This document shows positions 48,135 through 58,015 of a DNA stretch of 62,989 nt, piece after piece; position 1 is the first letter of the stretch, and the number at the start of each line of letters is the position of its first letter. The notes under the pieces are model-generated. The model was not told the origin of the DNA. It worked only from the letters and a program-made list of their open reading frames with translations, and did not search any database. The DNA is taken from contig JAUCBJ010007897.1 of NCBI GenBank assembly GCA_032718475.1, forward strand, positions 1 through 62,989. Direction: 5' to 3'. Source of the stretch: Nemertoderma westbladi (taxonomy: Eukaryota > Xenacoelomorpha > Nemertodermatida > Nemertodermatidae). The position numbers and the translations under genes were made by a program.

Positions 48135-48746
48135 TCACGCCCTAGTGACGCGGTAGTACGTGTAAAAGCGGGCAGTTGTGCCCGGATTCATGGAGACATC
48201 CAATTGGAACGGTTGATTTTCGCCGTTATCCACCTCGCTGTTGAATATGAACTCGTGGCAGACTAGACAACTCGGGTGGGCCAGTGCGTAGAAACCGTTG
48301 TAATACTGGAAAACTTTAAAGTCGCCCTAGAACTCGGGTTCTAGAATACCAGAAGGGCCCCTGTTAAATTCATCCATTATTCAGTCTATTACTAAAATAG
48401 GCTGTGTGCCATATTGTCACAAAAAATATGATATTACTAAAATATGTTAGCTATATTCATTTATAAAATTAATAACTCTTATCTAGTTATCACTACTAAT
48501 CATTAATATGGAGCCTCGCGATTTAAAAACAATTACCATCTTTTCTCATCTTACATAAAAGTAATACTCGTTTTTCATTACTTGCAGTCGTTACCTTAAT
48601 CTGTTGCGTTGCCACGGTTGCATCCCGCACATCCGGCGAGGGTATGAGCTGTGAACCGTTACCAGAATGGTGGTGCATCAATAAACGATACCAGTTCCCC
48701 CGCCAGATGGCGTCATCCGCCGGGTCAAGACAGACGGGCGAACCAC
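48135..48746 (-). CDS. Two terminal exons of an unrecognised host gene
   Basis: I do not recognise the product. The upstream exon is 48595-48746: its acceptor is preceded by a strong polypyrimidine tract ending ACCATAG, and its donor is GTAACG at 48594-48589. The last exon is 48135-48326, with acceptor TTCTAG and stop TGA at 48135-48137. Both meet in phase 0, giving 113 residues in one frame. They include DDAIWRGNWYRLLMHHH, VATQQIK joined to GDFKVFQYYNGFYALAHPSC, and a CLVCHEF cysteine pair next to a histidine. Composition is clearly more GC-rich than the flanks. The exon begins two bases into a codon, so further exons must lie upstream (higher coordinates), which would place the Penelope-like element at 49092-52124 in an intron or beside the gene. 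No start codon or signal peptide can be assigned. Confidence 0.55.
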
Positions 48747-49091
48747 CTATGGTAGGAGGAAGCATAGATAATAAGTTGGAACAAGAAGAGAAGCTAATTC
48801 GTTTTAAAGTTACAACCATGAAAAAATGGGCCTCAGAGTTATCTAAAGGTGAGCAATCATCAGCTGGTTGTTTCGGATTTGCCAAATTTGTTTTAAATTT
48901 GTCAAAATAAAAATTTGGGTGGGGTGGGCCGATATCTAGCTAATACAAGTTACTAATTAGTGCAATAATTATTACTAATGAAATATTTACTAGTGCAATA
49001 ATTTATTAATACTATTTAGTACAATAATTATTTGATTTCAATGAAATTGAAACAAAATGTCTTAAAAATCTTTATATAATATAATAATAAG
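48747..49091. other. Probable intron sequence, AT-rich
   Basis: A pyrimidine-rich tract (minus strand) directly upstream of the 48746 acceptor, then AT-rich DNA up to the Penelope-like terminal repeat. No coding signal. Confidence 0.4.
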
Positions 49092-49208
49092 TTTGTTAGA
49101 GGATCTGTTGCTGGTGTTCAAAAAAGGTAGAGTTGCCGATATTTCAACCAATGTATATTAAAATTAATTATAATATACTAACAGGCCTTCATCAGGGCAG
49201 ACGGAATG
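49092..49208 (-). repeat. 3' terminal repeat (pLTR) of the Penelope-like element
   Basis: Direct copy of 52004-52124 with a few substitutions and a 4-bp length difference in the AT-rich middle. Confidence 0.85.
49131..49200 (-). ncRNA. Candidate type I hammerhead ribozyme, 3' repeat copy
   Basis: On the minus strand the order is TGCC, CTGATGA (49195-49189), a 43-nt helix-II segment, GAAA (49145-49142), TATC, then GGCA. TGCC and GGCA pair as helix I. GTATATTA pairs with TAATATAC within helix II. The TATC before GGCA gives a very short helix III with cleavage after the C at 49138. Hammerheads with minimal helix III are known from Penelope-like elements. Activity is not shown. Confidence 0.55.
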
Positions 49209-49435
49209 CTGGCTACATACTGGGAAACTAAACTACTACACATAGCACAAGGTCTGAATGGGATACCGGTAACAATCGAGCCTAGCTAAAACATCACAAT
49301 ACAGCACCAAGTATATTCCAAAATTATAATAAACAACAAAGGGGGGGGGGGGGGGGGGAATTTATATATTTTATCTTTTCGCGCCAAAAAACAACAATTC
49401 GACCCCCATAGGTACTAGTAATCAATGTGATGGAG

Positions 49436-50122
49436 CTACCATCCCGGATTATATTGTACGTACTGAGTGTTAAGTGTGGGGTGCTCGTGTTTTATGTAGT
49501 GTTTTTCGCTTATTTTTCTGTCGGCCCAGTCTTTGCATTTATGCTTTACAGTTATTGTGAATGGTTGTGGGTGTTGACTGTGTCCCGGGTGCTTGTCAAG
49601 GTAATGTTCTCCCATCGCTTCCTTACGGTTCGCCCCACGTATCGAGTTACGATGTTGGTGTATCCTCACACGTAAAGGGCACAAGGTCTCCCCGATGTAA
49701 TTTTGTACTGTAGGTTTACATAAGGTACAGGCTAGTTCGTACACTACGTTCCTAATTGTACAGTTTTTAACTCCATTGGTGCAGGTGTAACAAGTGACGT
49801 TACGGGTGGTTGGGCAAGGGTCTGTAGTTAGGCTACCTCGAATCAGAAGTTGTTTCAGTTTGGGACCTGGGGTACTGACTAGGCGGATATGGTGACGTAA
49901 GTTGGAGGTATTAATAATTTGCTGTGTGTGTCTGTGCAGGTGTTCATGGATGGACGGTATAACCAGTGGTATGCGGGGTCCGTTGGTGGCAGTGTTCCTG
50001 TGGTGTGGGTTGCGTTTCTGTGGTGGGGGCCTACCACTAAGTATAGTGTTGGTTAATGTGTCTACTACGGCTGCTGGGAAGTCATTATTTATTAGGGTAT
50101 TTGTTACTTTAACTAAGCTACG
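49436..50122 (-). pseudogene. Penelope-like C-terminal region with GIY-YIG endonuclease
   Basis: Open from 50122 to 49436 (228 codons), starting within the region after RT. It contains RHHIRLVSTPGPKLKQLL, a cysteine cluster (CPTT, CYTC, CT), then VVYELACTLC and YIGETLCPLRVRIHQH, the two parts of a GIY-YIG-type nuclease core, and KHYIKHEHPTLN near the end. The nuclease would nick target DNA for priming. It is out of frame with the preceding RT segment (frameshift near 50115). Confidence 0.8.
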
Positions 50123-51453
50123 TTACGCCCTAGATTGGTATTTCTATTACGTATAGCCCGTTGGATTGCGGCCCTAGCAGTATTAAGAACTATGTTGCCC
50201 GGGTGGCTACTGTAGTAGTTAAGGATTATGCCGGCATTACTAGGTTTAATATAGAGCTCGAAGTCTATGTGCCCGTGGTCATTATCCGTGGTGATTACAT
50301 CGAGAAAGGGGAGACTGGTATAGGATTTCTCCATGGTATATTTAATAGTGGGGTGGCAAGTATTCAAATAACCAAGAAAACTGTCTAACTCTTCCTCTCC
50401 ATGCTGCCACAAGGACCAACCGTCATCGTAGAATCTAAACCAGCAAAAAATGTTTAAATGCTAATTCACTAAAAATATTTTTTCTTTAACATGTATATAG
50501 ATCCCCGGAAATGGTCCGGCAAGCCTAACTCCCATCCCAAGTCCGTCATTTTGTTCGTAGAATTTACCGTTGAAATGGAAGAAAGTAAATTCTAAACTGG
50601 TTTTAAGTAAACCGTATAAATCGGGGATATCTAATCCGAATAAGTCGATTTCATCCCTAAGCTGGTTGACGAAACCAGTGACTACATCGATCCCTTCTTG
50701 TACAGGGATTACCGTATACATTGAAACAGTGTCGAGCCTGAACAACATATCGCCAGGTTGAAGCGGCGGTAGTTGTGCCACACGTTCCATGAAATCCACG
50801 GTATTCTGTAGTCCTTCCGGAAAGAGCGCGGCCGCTTGGCCGAGGATCTTACTTGCAAACCAAGAGGGTTTCTCTCTGGCTGAGCCGGACCCGGATGAGA
50901 TAGGCCGCATAGGTTCGCCCACCTTATGCATCTTAGGGTTGCCATACAGATCGGGCGGTCGTGCGTATTGGTTGCTCCTCATTGCCTGGGTGAGGTAATG
51001 TTGGTTACTGCGTTCTAGAACGCTAGTCACCCTGGCATTAATTTTCTTTATCGCCCCTGTGTTGGGGTTCTTTGGTAACGGTGTGTAAGAGTTAGTGTTG
51101 GACAGAATGTCTTGGGTAATTTTTTCCAGATATCTAGTCCTTTCCATAATCGCGAAACCGCCACTTTTATCCGCTTTTTTAACGATGATGTCCCTATTTA
51201 ATTGGATCTCCCTAAGTGCGCGATATTCAGTTTCGATTAGGTTGCTAATGGGTGGGTGCTCTGGAGGTGTATATTTAAAGTTCAAAAACACTGCTATAAT
51301 GGATTGTTGAAGTCCCGCGAGTTCGCGTTCTACCTGTGCATGCCTCGTGTCTGGAGGGGGGGGGGGGGGGGACTGGTAGGCATCGGGAATCGGGATCTTC
51401 CCAAGCGACCGGGGGCGGGGGGGGGGGCGGGGGGGGATCCGTTGGAAGTGCAC
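50113..51453 (-). pseudogene. Penelope-like reverse transcriptase
   Basis: One frame from 51453 to 50113 interrupted by a TAG at 50461-50463. Motifs in order: VKKADKSGGFAIM, LYGNPKMHKVGEPMRPISS, RLDTVSMYTVIPVQEGID (first catalytic aspartate), FFHFNGKFYEQNDGLGMG, then the stop, then WFRFYDDGWSLW (catalytic FYDD at 50422-50433) and LPFLDVITT. All three palm blocks are thus recognisable, in the spelling typical of Penelope rather than LINE or LTR reverse transcriptases. The nonsense codon falls between the GMG block and the FYDD box. Confidence 0.85.
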
Positions 51454-52063
51454 TCGGTGTAGTGAGGATGGTAGAACTTGTTGTAGTAACAGTCGTTCTC
51501 GTCACAGTATCGGTGGGACTCGTCGCAGTACCGGTAGCACTCGCCATAGTACCGGTAGAGCTCGTCGTCGTTGTAAGGGTGGAACTCGTGGTAGTAATGG
51601 TATGACTCGTCGTAGTACCGGTAGCACTCGCCGTAGTACTGGTAGGGCTCGTCGTCGTACCGGTAGAACTCGTCGCTCCGGTAGAACTCGTTGTAGTGAC
51701 GGGAGCAGAACTCGTTGCGGTGCCAGTGGGGAGAGCTGTACTATCCGGAGATGCAGAAATCTTAGTCGAGGAGGTGGTCGTGGTTGAGGAGGAGCTCGAG
51801 CGGTTAGCCGCGTGTTCTTGGGCGATCCTCTGTCGTTCCATCTTCCAGCGTAAACCGTAGGCGAGTCTATCCAAGCATATGGCGATGTTATCCACAGCTG
51901 CGCGGTCCAGAGTTTGCTGGGTGGCGAACTGCGGGCCCTTGCTAAGCAACGGGAGTGTTCCCTCCGGGAAACTGGGAGTGTTACTAATATTATTATTATT
52001 AAATTTGTTAGAGGATCTGTTGCTGGTGATCAAAAAAGGTAGAGTTGCCGATATTTCAACCAA
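51275..52063 (-). pseudogene. Penelope-like N-terminal ORF with serine/threonine-rich repeats
   Basis: 262 codons starting at the ATG at 52063-52061, inside the 5' terminal repeat. An LSKGPQFATQQ-type segment common near the N-terminus of these elements comes first. A long S/T/A/P repeat tract follows (DNA at about 51470-51780 is a degenerate minisatellite built around GTACCGGTAGNACTCGTCG). A proline run encoded by two G/C homopolymers (about 51356-51371 and 51413-51436) follows. The frame diverges from the RT frame across these homopolymers, so slippage or a sequencing error there is plausible. Confidence 0.65.
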
Positions 52064-52124
52064 TGTATATTTAATTAATTAAATTATAATATACTAACAG
52101 GCCTTCATCAGGGCAGACGGAATG
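52004..52124 (-). repeat. 5' terminal repeat (pLTR) of the Penelope-like element
   Basis: Direct copy of 49092-49208. It contains the ATG of the first open frame and a second hammerhead-like motif. Confidence 0.85.
52043..52116 (-). ncRNA. Candidate type I hammerhead ribozyme, 5' repeat copy
   Basis: Same arrangement as the 3' copy: CTGATGA at 52111-52105, GAAA at 52057-52054, TATC, and helix I TGCC/GGCA. The helix-II stem is GTATAT/ATATAC with an altered loop, so the core is preserved while the loop has changed. Confidence 0.55.
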
Positions 52125-52538
52125 TTGGAATGCTTATTATTATGTTTCCCCCAGTGACCTGGGCACGCAATTTTCTTTATATAATATAATCACCTCCTCT
52201 CCTCTCAATTTCCCTTGGAAACCCCAATATTCCTGCAACCATTTTTAGCCAAATCAAACCATTATTATTGTAGTGTGGACCTTATTAATTGTTTTTTTAA
52301 ATTAGATACTTCTCTTCTTCGACTACTAGAACAATTAGTATAGCGACTCAAACTAATTCTAGAACTACGTTTACCTACTAAAAGCAAAAAAAAAGCAAAC
52401 AGTCGGCCAAAGCCGACTGTTTGTCCTCTTTCGATAGCTACTACCCGAGGGTAGGGGTGGGCGCTACTCCTATCCCAAGATTTGCTCCCAGTTATTTAAC
52501 TGGTACTAAAAAACCAATTAAATATGAATACAAATACA

Positions 52539-52569
<31 letters not shown>

Positions 52570-52775
52570 CTATATATAATCTATAATGATAAAATAGAAC
52601 AATAAAAACTCTGTCACTGGAACATTGCAATATTGTGTTCACTGGTGATTTGCGCATATTTAAAATTTAAACATCATAGTGTATAATTTATGTTATGCAT
52701 TTTTTGACCAATTTTTTTTAAGATCCATATTCTAATACAACAAACATATACAACAATTTTTTCAACGGTTCCCAA
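52125..52775. other. No gene recognised
   Basis: AT-rich. A near-perfect inverted repeat, AAACAGTCGGC..GCCGACTGTTT at 52398-52421, and an AAT microsatellite near 52548-52570 are the only structures noted. Confidence 0.5.
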
Positions 52776-52870
52776 CTTGGAGTAGTGGCTAAATTGCTTG
52801 AAGCAGTGGCATCTCACCAGGAGGACGTGGGTTCAATCCCCACAAGTGGGCCTACCGAGTGATATAATAA
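52776..52870 (+). mobile_element. tRNA-derived SINE-like sequence with A and B boxes
   Basis: TGGCTAAATTGC at 52786-52797 fits the Pol III A box and GGTTCAATCC at 52830-52839 the B box, 44 bp apart. The B box lies in a good T-arm (GTGGGTTCAATCCCCAC). The 5' half does not fold into a convincing acceptor stem, so a SINE or tRNA pseudogene is more likely than a functional tRNA. Confidence 0.5.
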
Positions 52871-54274
52871 TTCATTAACAATGATATAATACCGAGTATC
52901 GTTTCGACATGAATGCTTTGAATAGCCTATCAATCATAACCAAGGCGCATCCTTAAATGGTCGCTAATTTAGTATAAGCTTACTCTGGGTAGTAGAGTTC
53001 TGGAGGAGACCGCACTGGAAAAAAGTCGTGAGTCTACAAGTCTACTAGTGAGTCTTCTACAAGTCTCGAAGAAAACTATACTTTTTTATTCTACTTGCTT
53101 GAAGCATTATGCTAGTAATATTGCTAGTAATTATGAAGTGTTATTGTGAAGAATAGGCATGCATACACCAGGTCCTGGAATATAGTGCCATTATTCAGTT
53201 ACATGCCAACCACCCCGAGATATGTTAAGTTTTACAGTTTCTCCGAGATACAACTTTAGAAAAGCTACATGCGAAACCGTAGCAAGTTTGGTATTTATGC
53301 TGTACCATAGGATAATAAATTAAATTGTATGAATAAACTATAACATATGTTTTCTAAATTCACGATCAGAGCAATTTCTAAGATAAGCAGCATCATTATC
53401 AGAAAAAATGATATTATACAACATTTATAGAAAATCTGTAATTTTTACAAAAATAATTTTTTATAATTTCCTAATACATTTTATTTATAATGGTAAGATC
53501 CATTTGTTGATGTATTGTATTTATTGTTTTTTTGCAATATTACTATTTCACTCTAGTATATTATTATTTTGTTTTACAGTACTACCTCCTTTGCAATCGG
53601 AAGTTATGAACAAGATTGAAGTTCTGCTAGATGGCTTGTAAACCACAGGATGTTGTTACTAATATTATTTGAAGAAGATTTCTTTAAATAACATTACCAG
53701 AATAAATAAAACGCACACACCTATATTACAATCAAGTATTGATATTCTGACGCTGTTGTATCATTGTGATAGTGAAACAATAAATTACTTCGGAAAAATA
53801 AATTCAAAACATATATTTGTCATTTATTTGTTTATTATCTTTATATTTCTATATTTTCATGGTCAATCTCTGATATTTTAAATATAAAATTCAAATCATA
53901 CAAGCTCGATTGATACGATTGACTATTTATAGTGTTAATTTTAATGAATGTTAAATGAAGGCAATGAAATATAGACTATTATTTATTCATCAGTACGAAA
54001 AATAATTATGTTAAATACTAGTTTGTTACTATGAAATTGGTTATCCAATCATTTTATATTTGTGTTATTGTATTTCAGAGTTAGTATTTCTTGTTCTTTA
54101 TGAACACTTAGCAGCACAGTTGTCAATTCTTTATTTCAGTATGTGCAATGCAGTCCTACTTATGTATTGTATATGTAAAACATGTTGGGATTCGGTAATT
54201 ATATTAATGAAAGAATATTGTTAGCACGCATTATAATGTATTATTCCTTATCAATGCCTCACTGCTATACACCA
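52871..54274. other. AT-rich, no gene recognised
   Basis: A block near 53172-53215 (GTCCTGGAATATAGTGCCATTATTCAGTTAC) resembles the left end of the MITE at 54275 and may be a decayed relative. Hydrophobic frames at 53408-53881 are low-complexity A/T products. Confidence 0.4.
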
Positions 54275-54694
54275 TGTCCCAGAATAATAGTGTCGTAATT
54301 CAGCGACACGCCCCCCCCCTCTAATTTTTCTACAAACCTTTCAATGAAATTGAATTTTGATGCATGAAATTTGAAACATAAATAGTTCCACTTCCCGACC
54401 ACTACTGACTGGGTGAGCCATAATTTTAATTTTTGCTTTCAATCATCTTTAGACACAAGCGTGTAAAAAAGTGTCCCGGCGATGTAGCACCAGTCCTGCC
54501 GCAGTGATTCTTCCACCTTATAGCTGTTTGTTGGTACCACTGGAAAGCTAGCCCTGCAAGGATTCTAAATATGTAACACAATTTGAATTTCTTTGAAAAA
54601 TAGCTGATATATGAGCGTTTAAATGTTGCATGGTTTTGCACCTGCGTGAGGCTATTTTATTATATTTAATAAATACATCAATTATTCTGGAACA
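54275..54694. mobile_element. MITE with TGTYCCAGAATAAT ends
   Basis: TGTCCCAGAATAAT at 54275 is inverted as ATTATTCTGGAACA ending at 54694. The interior shares about 150 bp, in inverted orientation, with 55845-55990. No transposase and no certain target duplication. Confidence 0.55.
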
Positions 54695-55099
54695 TTTTGT
54701 TAATGTATGAATAGCTATGTAATAGTATGATTAAAGATGGATTAAAAGGAGACTCTGGGTGGGGAGTACTGCTAGTCGATGCATAAAATGCATTTAACTC
54801 ACTCAACCGAGTCGCCACTCTGTGGAATGCTCGTTGCCTGTGGCCCTGCTGCTCCACATTCATATTCAACTGCTACATGGGGCACAGTATCCTAGTAATG
54901 AAGGGGACCGATGCTGTACTATTCAGTGAGGAGAGTGGAACTAACTAAGGCTGGATGGGTAATGCCCAAGGAATGCCCAAGGGTCAATATCGCGCAATAC
55001 AACGTGTGGCTGAACATAAAACAGGGAGTTGGGTGCAGTGGGGCCGGGCCACCTTTGATTTGAACCATGGTTTAAATTGCAAGAAAGGCGTACTTGTTA
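54695..55099. other. No gene recognised
   Basis: Spacer between the MITE and the retroelement relic. Confidence 0.4.
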
Positions 55100-55580
55100 T
55101 CTAGTTCCACAATGACATGCGGGACACAGTCGGAGACCTTGCTGCTCTGGCATTTCGGTTTCGAAATGTCCTGTTGGTTCCAGTTGTTCGGGAGCAGCTG
55201 GAAGAAGGGTACATGGCGGGACTGCGGTGCGATGTGGTGATAAGGGGTGCTTTTAGTGTACAGATCCAGGCGTTGATCGAGATCAGGTCAACCAACCTTG
55301 ACGCAGGGTCCTATACTAATCGTGATCCCCATATCCGAGCTTGAAGCTGCAGAGGAGGAAAAGAAGCACCTGTATGCAGCTGCTGTTGCAGATCGTCGCG
55401 GTGACTTCTCCCCCTTTGTGGGCTCATGCGGTGGAGTGTTGGCCCCACAAGCTAACAAACATCTTCGCATCATCGCAACCAAACGACAGCACTCCTGGGG
55501 CAAACCATATAGGGCAGTTATGGGTTGGGTCCAAGCGAGATTACTGTCTGAGGGGATCACGTACCAGGTGGCATAATGGA
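55100..55580 (+). pseudogene. Relic of a retroelement C-terminal domain
   Basis: Two plus-strand frames, 55117-55344 and 55298-55576. The first reads HNDMRDTVGDLAALAF and GLRCDVVIRG; the second reads DFSPFVGSCGGVLAPQA and AVMGWVQARLLSEG. This pattern (HNxxRD, xxRxDI/VxxxG, SFTPLVFxxxGG, MxWxRxRL) is seen at the C-terminus of a group of retroelement proteins in animals and may be a nuclease-like fold. The frames are joined only by a frameshift near 55300. GC content is well above the surroundings. Family assignment is tentative. Confidence 0.45.
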
Positions 55581-55844
55581 TTGGGAGGTTTACCATCAAT
55601 ATACTAAACAACTGCTCTAGAATAAAGATAACGAAAAACTAGGATTAATTGCCATGAATATTGCGAAGAATAACATTACAAGCACCATTGAGAATACATT
55701 ATAATGTGTACAATAATATTATTATATTATTACAGTTAGTTCGTAGTTTGTTATGAATATTGGATAAATTATGATTAAAGATGTAATGCATTGTTGCCCA
55801 GCTACGTATTTGGATAATCTTCATTTATTAAATAGAATAAAATA

Positions 55845-55990
55845 GCCCAGATGCAAAACCATGCAGCATTCTAACACATATTTTTCAATGAAATTCAGAT
55901 TGTGTTACATATTTGGAATCCTTGTATCATTCCATTGGTACCAACAAACAGCTATAAGGTAGAAGAATAACTGCGGTGGAACTGGTGCAA
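55845..55990. mobile_element. Partial inverted copy of the MITE at 54275-54694
   Basis: GGTACCAACAAACAGCTATA and GTGTTACATATTT occur here on the plus strand and at 54485-54645 on the minus strand. The pair flanks the retroelement relic as an inverted repeat about 1.2 kb apart. Confidence 0.65.
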
Positions 55991-57639
55991 GCAATACAAC
56001 AGACTAAGGTGAAACAGACTAAGCTTTTGTGTGTTTTGCAAAGAATCTTCTTATTTCATTATTGATATAATGAAATTATGTAAAATTATATTATCTTTTT
56101 TTACTTTTAATAGTTCTGTTTCTAAAAAATATATTATAATACGTCTCACTCCAGGCTTGTAAGTGAGAAGATACACGAACCTACAAAGGAAACGATTTAA
56201 CGAAAATTAAAAATAAAAACGGGGTGTCACCTCGTGTTAATATCTGATGCGCACTTTGTAAATTCTATTTAATTAAAAAAAAATCCATTTTCCATCTCAT
56301 ACACTGAGCTATTGGGAGCACTTAGTAGAGTAGGACATTCAACTCCTATGGGGTAAAGTTACCCCCCCCCCCCCCCCCCCCCCTCCAAGGGGGGGAGAAT
56401 ATTGAGGCAGCTAATAATTTCATAGGCCCCTCCTGGGACCAATAATACTGAGATATTTTCGTAATGGTAAACGTCCAAAGACGAGTAATCGGATAAACCG
56501 AACAACGTAATCATCTATTTAACAACGATATAGTGTAAGTGCAATATCCAGGTCAACCCATTATTATTAATGTGTAATGAGAAGTACTGATCATAAATGA
56601 TACAGTAATTGACTGAAGGTGCATGTTCCTTGTTATTATAAAGCTAAAACCTAATGTAGGTATTAGGTATAAAGCATACAATTACGGTCATTTCGTTACT
56701 AATTTGTTTGAAGCTGTGGTGCTGGTATTAAAGAAATATAGTATACTGATAGAGTATTAAAATGGTTCTAGGACAGTAGCTGCCCGAACAGTAGCGGCCC
56801 GGGCAGTAGCTGCCCGGACAGTAGCCGCCCGGACAGTAGCCCCCCGAGACAGTAGCCCCCCAAGACAGTAGACCCCGGACAGTAGCCCCCACACACAAAC
56901 TGAAGACTTTTAAAAGTATCTCAAAATAATTCCAAGCGCTAATACACTTAGTTTACTGTTTGGGTTTCTGTTTTCTGTGGTTTTGTTCGAGAAGACTGAC
57001 TTGAATATAGCTCGCATAAGACACGGTCCTTCAACGACTTGTTATTTATGGACTTCACTTCAATGTGTATTTAAAACACATTAATTTCAATTTTCTAGAT
57101 GTTATTAATGTCTTCCTTAGAATAAAAATAGTGTACTGTACGTAACAACATAGAAAAACCTCTGGGAAGAGGGAAAAATATGATTTATTAAGTGGTTGAA
57201 GGTGACTGTGAAGGGCAAGCCGGCAAGGGCTGCAGGATATTGGATGACAATGATAGGAGGTTTGAATTAAGGAATGTGGATGGGGATAATATGGAAATAA
57301 TTATACTGCATTTAAAATTAGTATCATGAGGGAGCGTATTTTTATAGTGCTGCCAACAAAGGCGTGAAAAATCAATTTAAGTTTAAGTAAAGTTAATTAA
57401 GGTTGATTTTTAAATTTTGCAACCTACTGCAGTACATACCAACCAGTAAGTTTTTTAACTTAGCTCGCTTCACTAATTTATAATTAAGCAATTGATAATG
57501 ATAATAATGGTATGAGAGTTTTTGGATGAGCTCTATTTTATTTAAAACGTTTCTCACGCATGGTGTTTAGTTAGTATATTCTTTCCATTAGTACTGATAA
57601 TGACAAAAACCAGGTGACATTTGGTCAGTAGATAACTAT
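55991..57639. other. No gene; contains a poly-C tract and a 15-bp repeat
   Basis: AT-rich apart from a 22-bp C run at 56362-56383 followed closely by a G run, and the 15-bp repeat at 56768-56893. Confidence 0.5.
56768..56893 (+). repeat. GC-rich 15-bp tandem repeat, about 8-9 copies
   Basis: Unit GACAGTAGCCGCCCG with variants (CTGCCCG, CCCCCCG, CCCCCCA), strongly GC-rich in an AT-rich setting. Copies become more C-rich from left to right. Confidence 0.85.
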
Positions 57640-57965
57640 CGGACCCCTTCATCTACTACTGATGATTACACATTAGCCCCATTTCTCTTCATTATTGTGG
57701 TGGACTATGTGCTGCGGACATATCTCGATATTCACAGCGCTGATGGGGTGGAAATATCTCCACCTTCATGTAGCCATAGTTGTGGGTCCCCAGCAGATTA
57801 TTTAACTGATCTTGACTCTGCTGATGAAATTGATGATTTACTGACCGAGACATTTGAGGGAGCGCAGAATCTCTTATCTAACTTAGAGGAGGATGCATAT
57901 ACTGTTGGCCTCTGTGAATTGTACAACGACCAAAATTCATACAGTAAACATGGATTCAGATAGGC
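57640..57965 (+). mobile_element. LINE-B, segment left of the BEL/Pao element
   Basis: Reads LAPFLFIIVVDYVLRTYLDI, DGVEISPPS, then DLDSADEID where the catalytic FADD should be (phenylalanine and the second aspartate replaced), and EGAQNLLSNLEEDAYTVGL. LINE-B resumes at 61427 with the DDFCYLGS-encoding block. Confidence 0.75.
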
Positions 57966-58015
57966 AGAAAATTGACTGTGATAACATTTGGATTGACTGG
58001 ATTGACTGGTAAGTC

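Larger units (their letters stand above)
49092..52124 (-). mobile_element. Penelope-like element with direct terminal repeats
   Basis: The body encodes an N-terminal serine/threonine-rich region, a Penelope-type reverse transcriptase and a C-terminal GIY-YIG endonuclease, in that order on the minus strand. About 117-121 bp direct repeats flank it (49092-49208 and 52004-52124), beginning TTTGTTAGAGGATCTGTTGC and ending CATCAGGGCAGACGGAATG, as expected for the LTR-like repeats of this class. The first open frame starts inside the 5' repeat. One in-frame stop and two frameshifts (one at a poly-G/C tract) interrupt the coding region. Such elements insert by endonuclease-primed reverse transcription. 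Confidence 0.85.

Noticed and set aside
48644-48910. Plus-strand 88-codon frame with a GTGAGC donor near 48847
   Set aside because: The minus strand has better splice signals, an in-phase second exon and a polypyrimidine tract, so the plus-strand frame is treated as a shadow.
51336-51787. Plus-strand glycine- and threonine/arginine-rich frames
   Set aside because: Antisense shadows of the S/T/P-rich repeat in the Penelope-like ORF.
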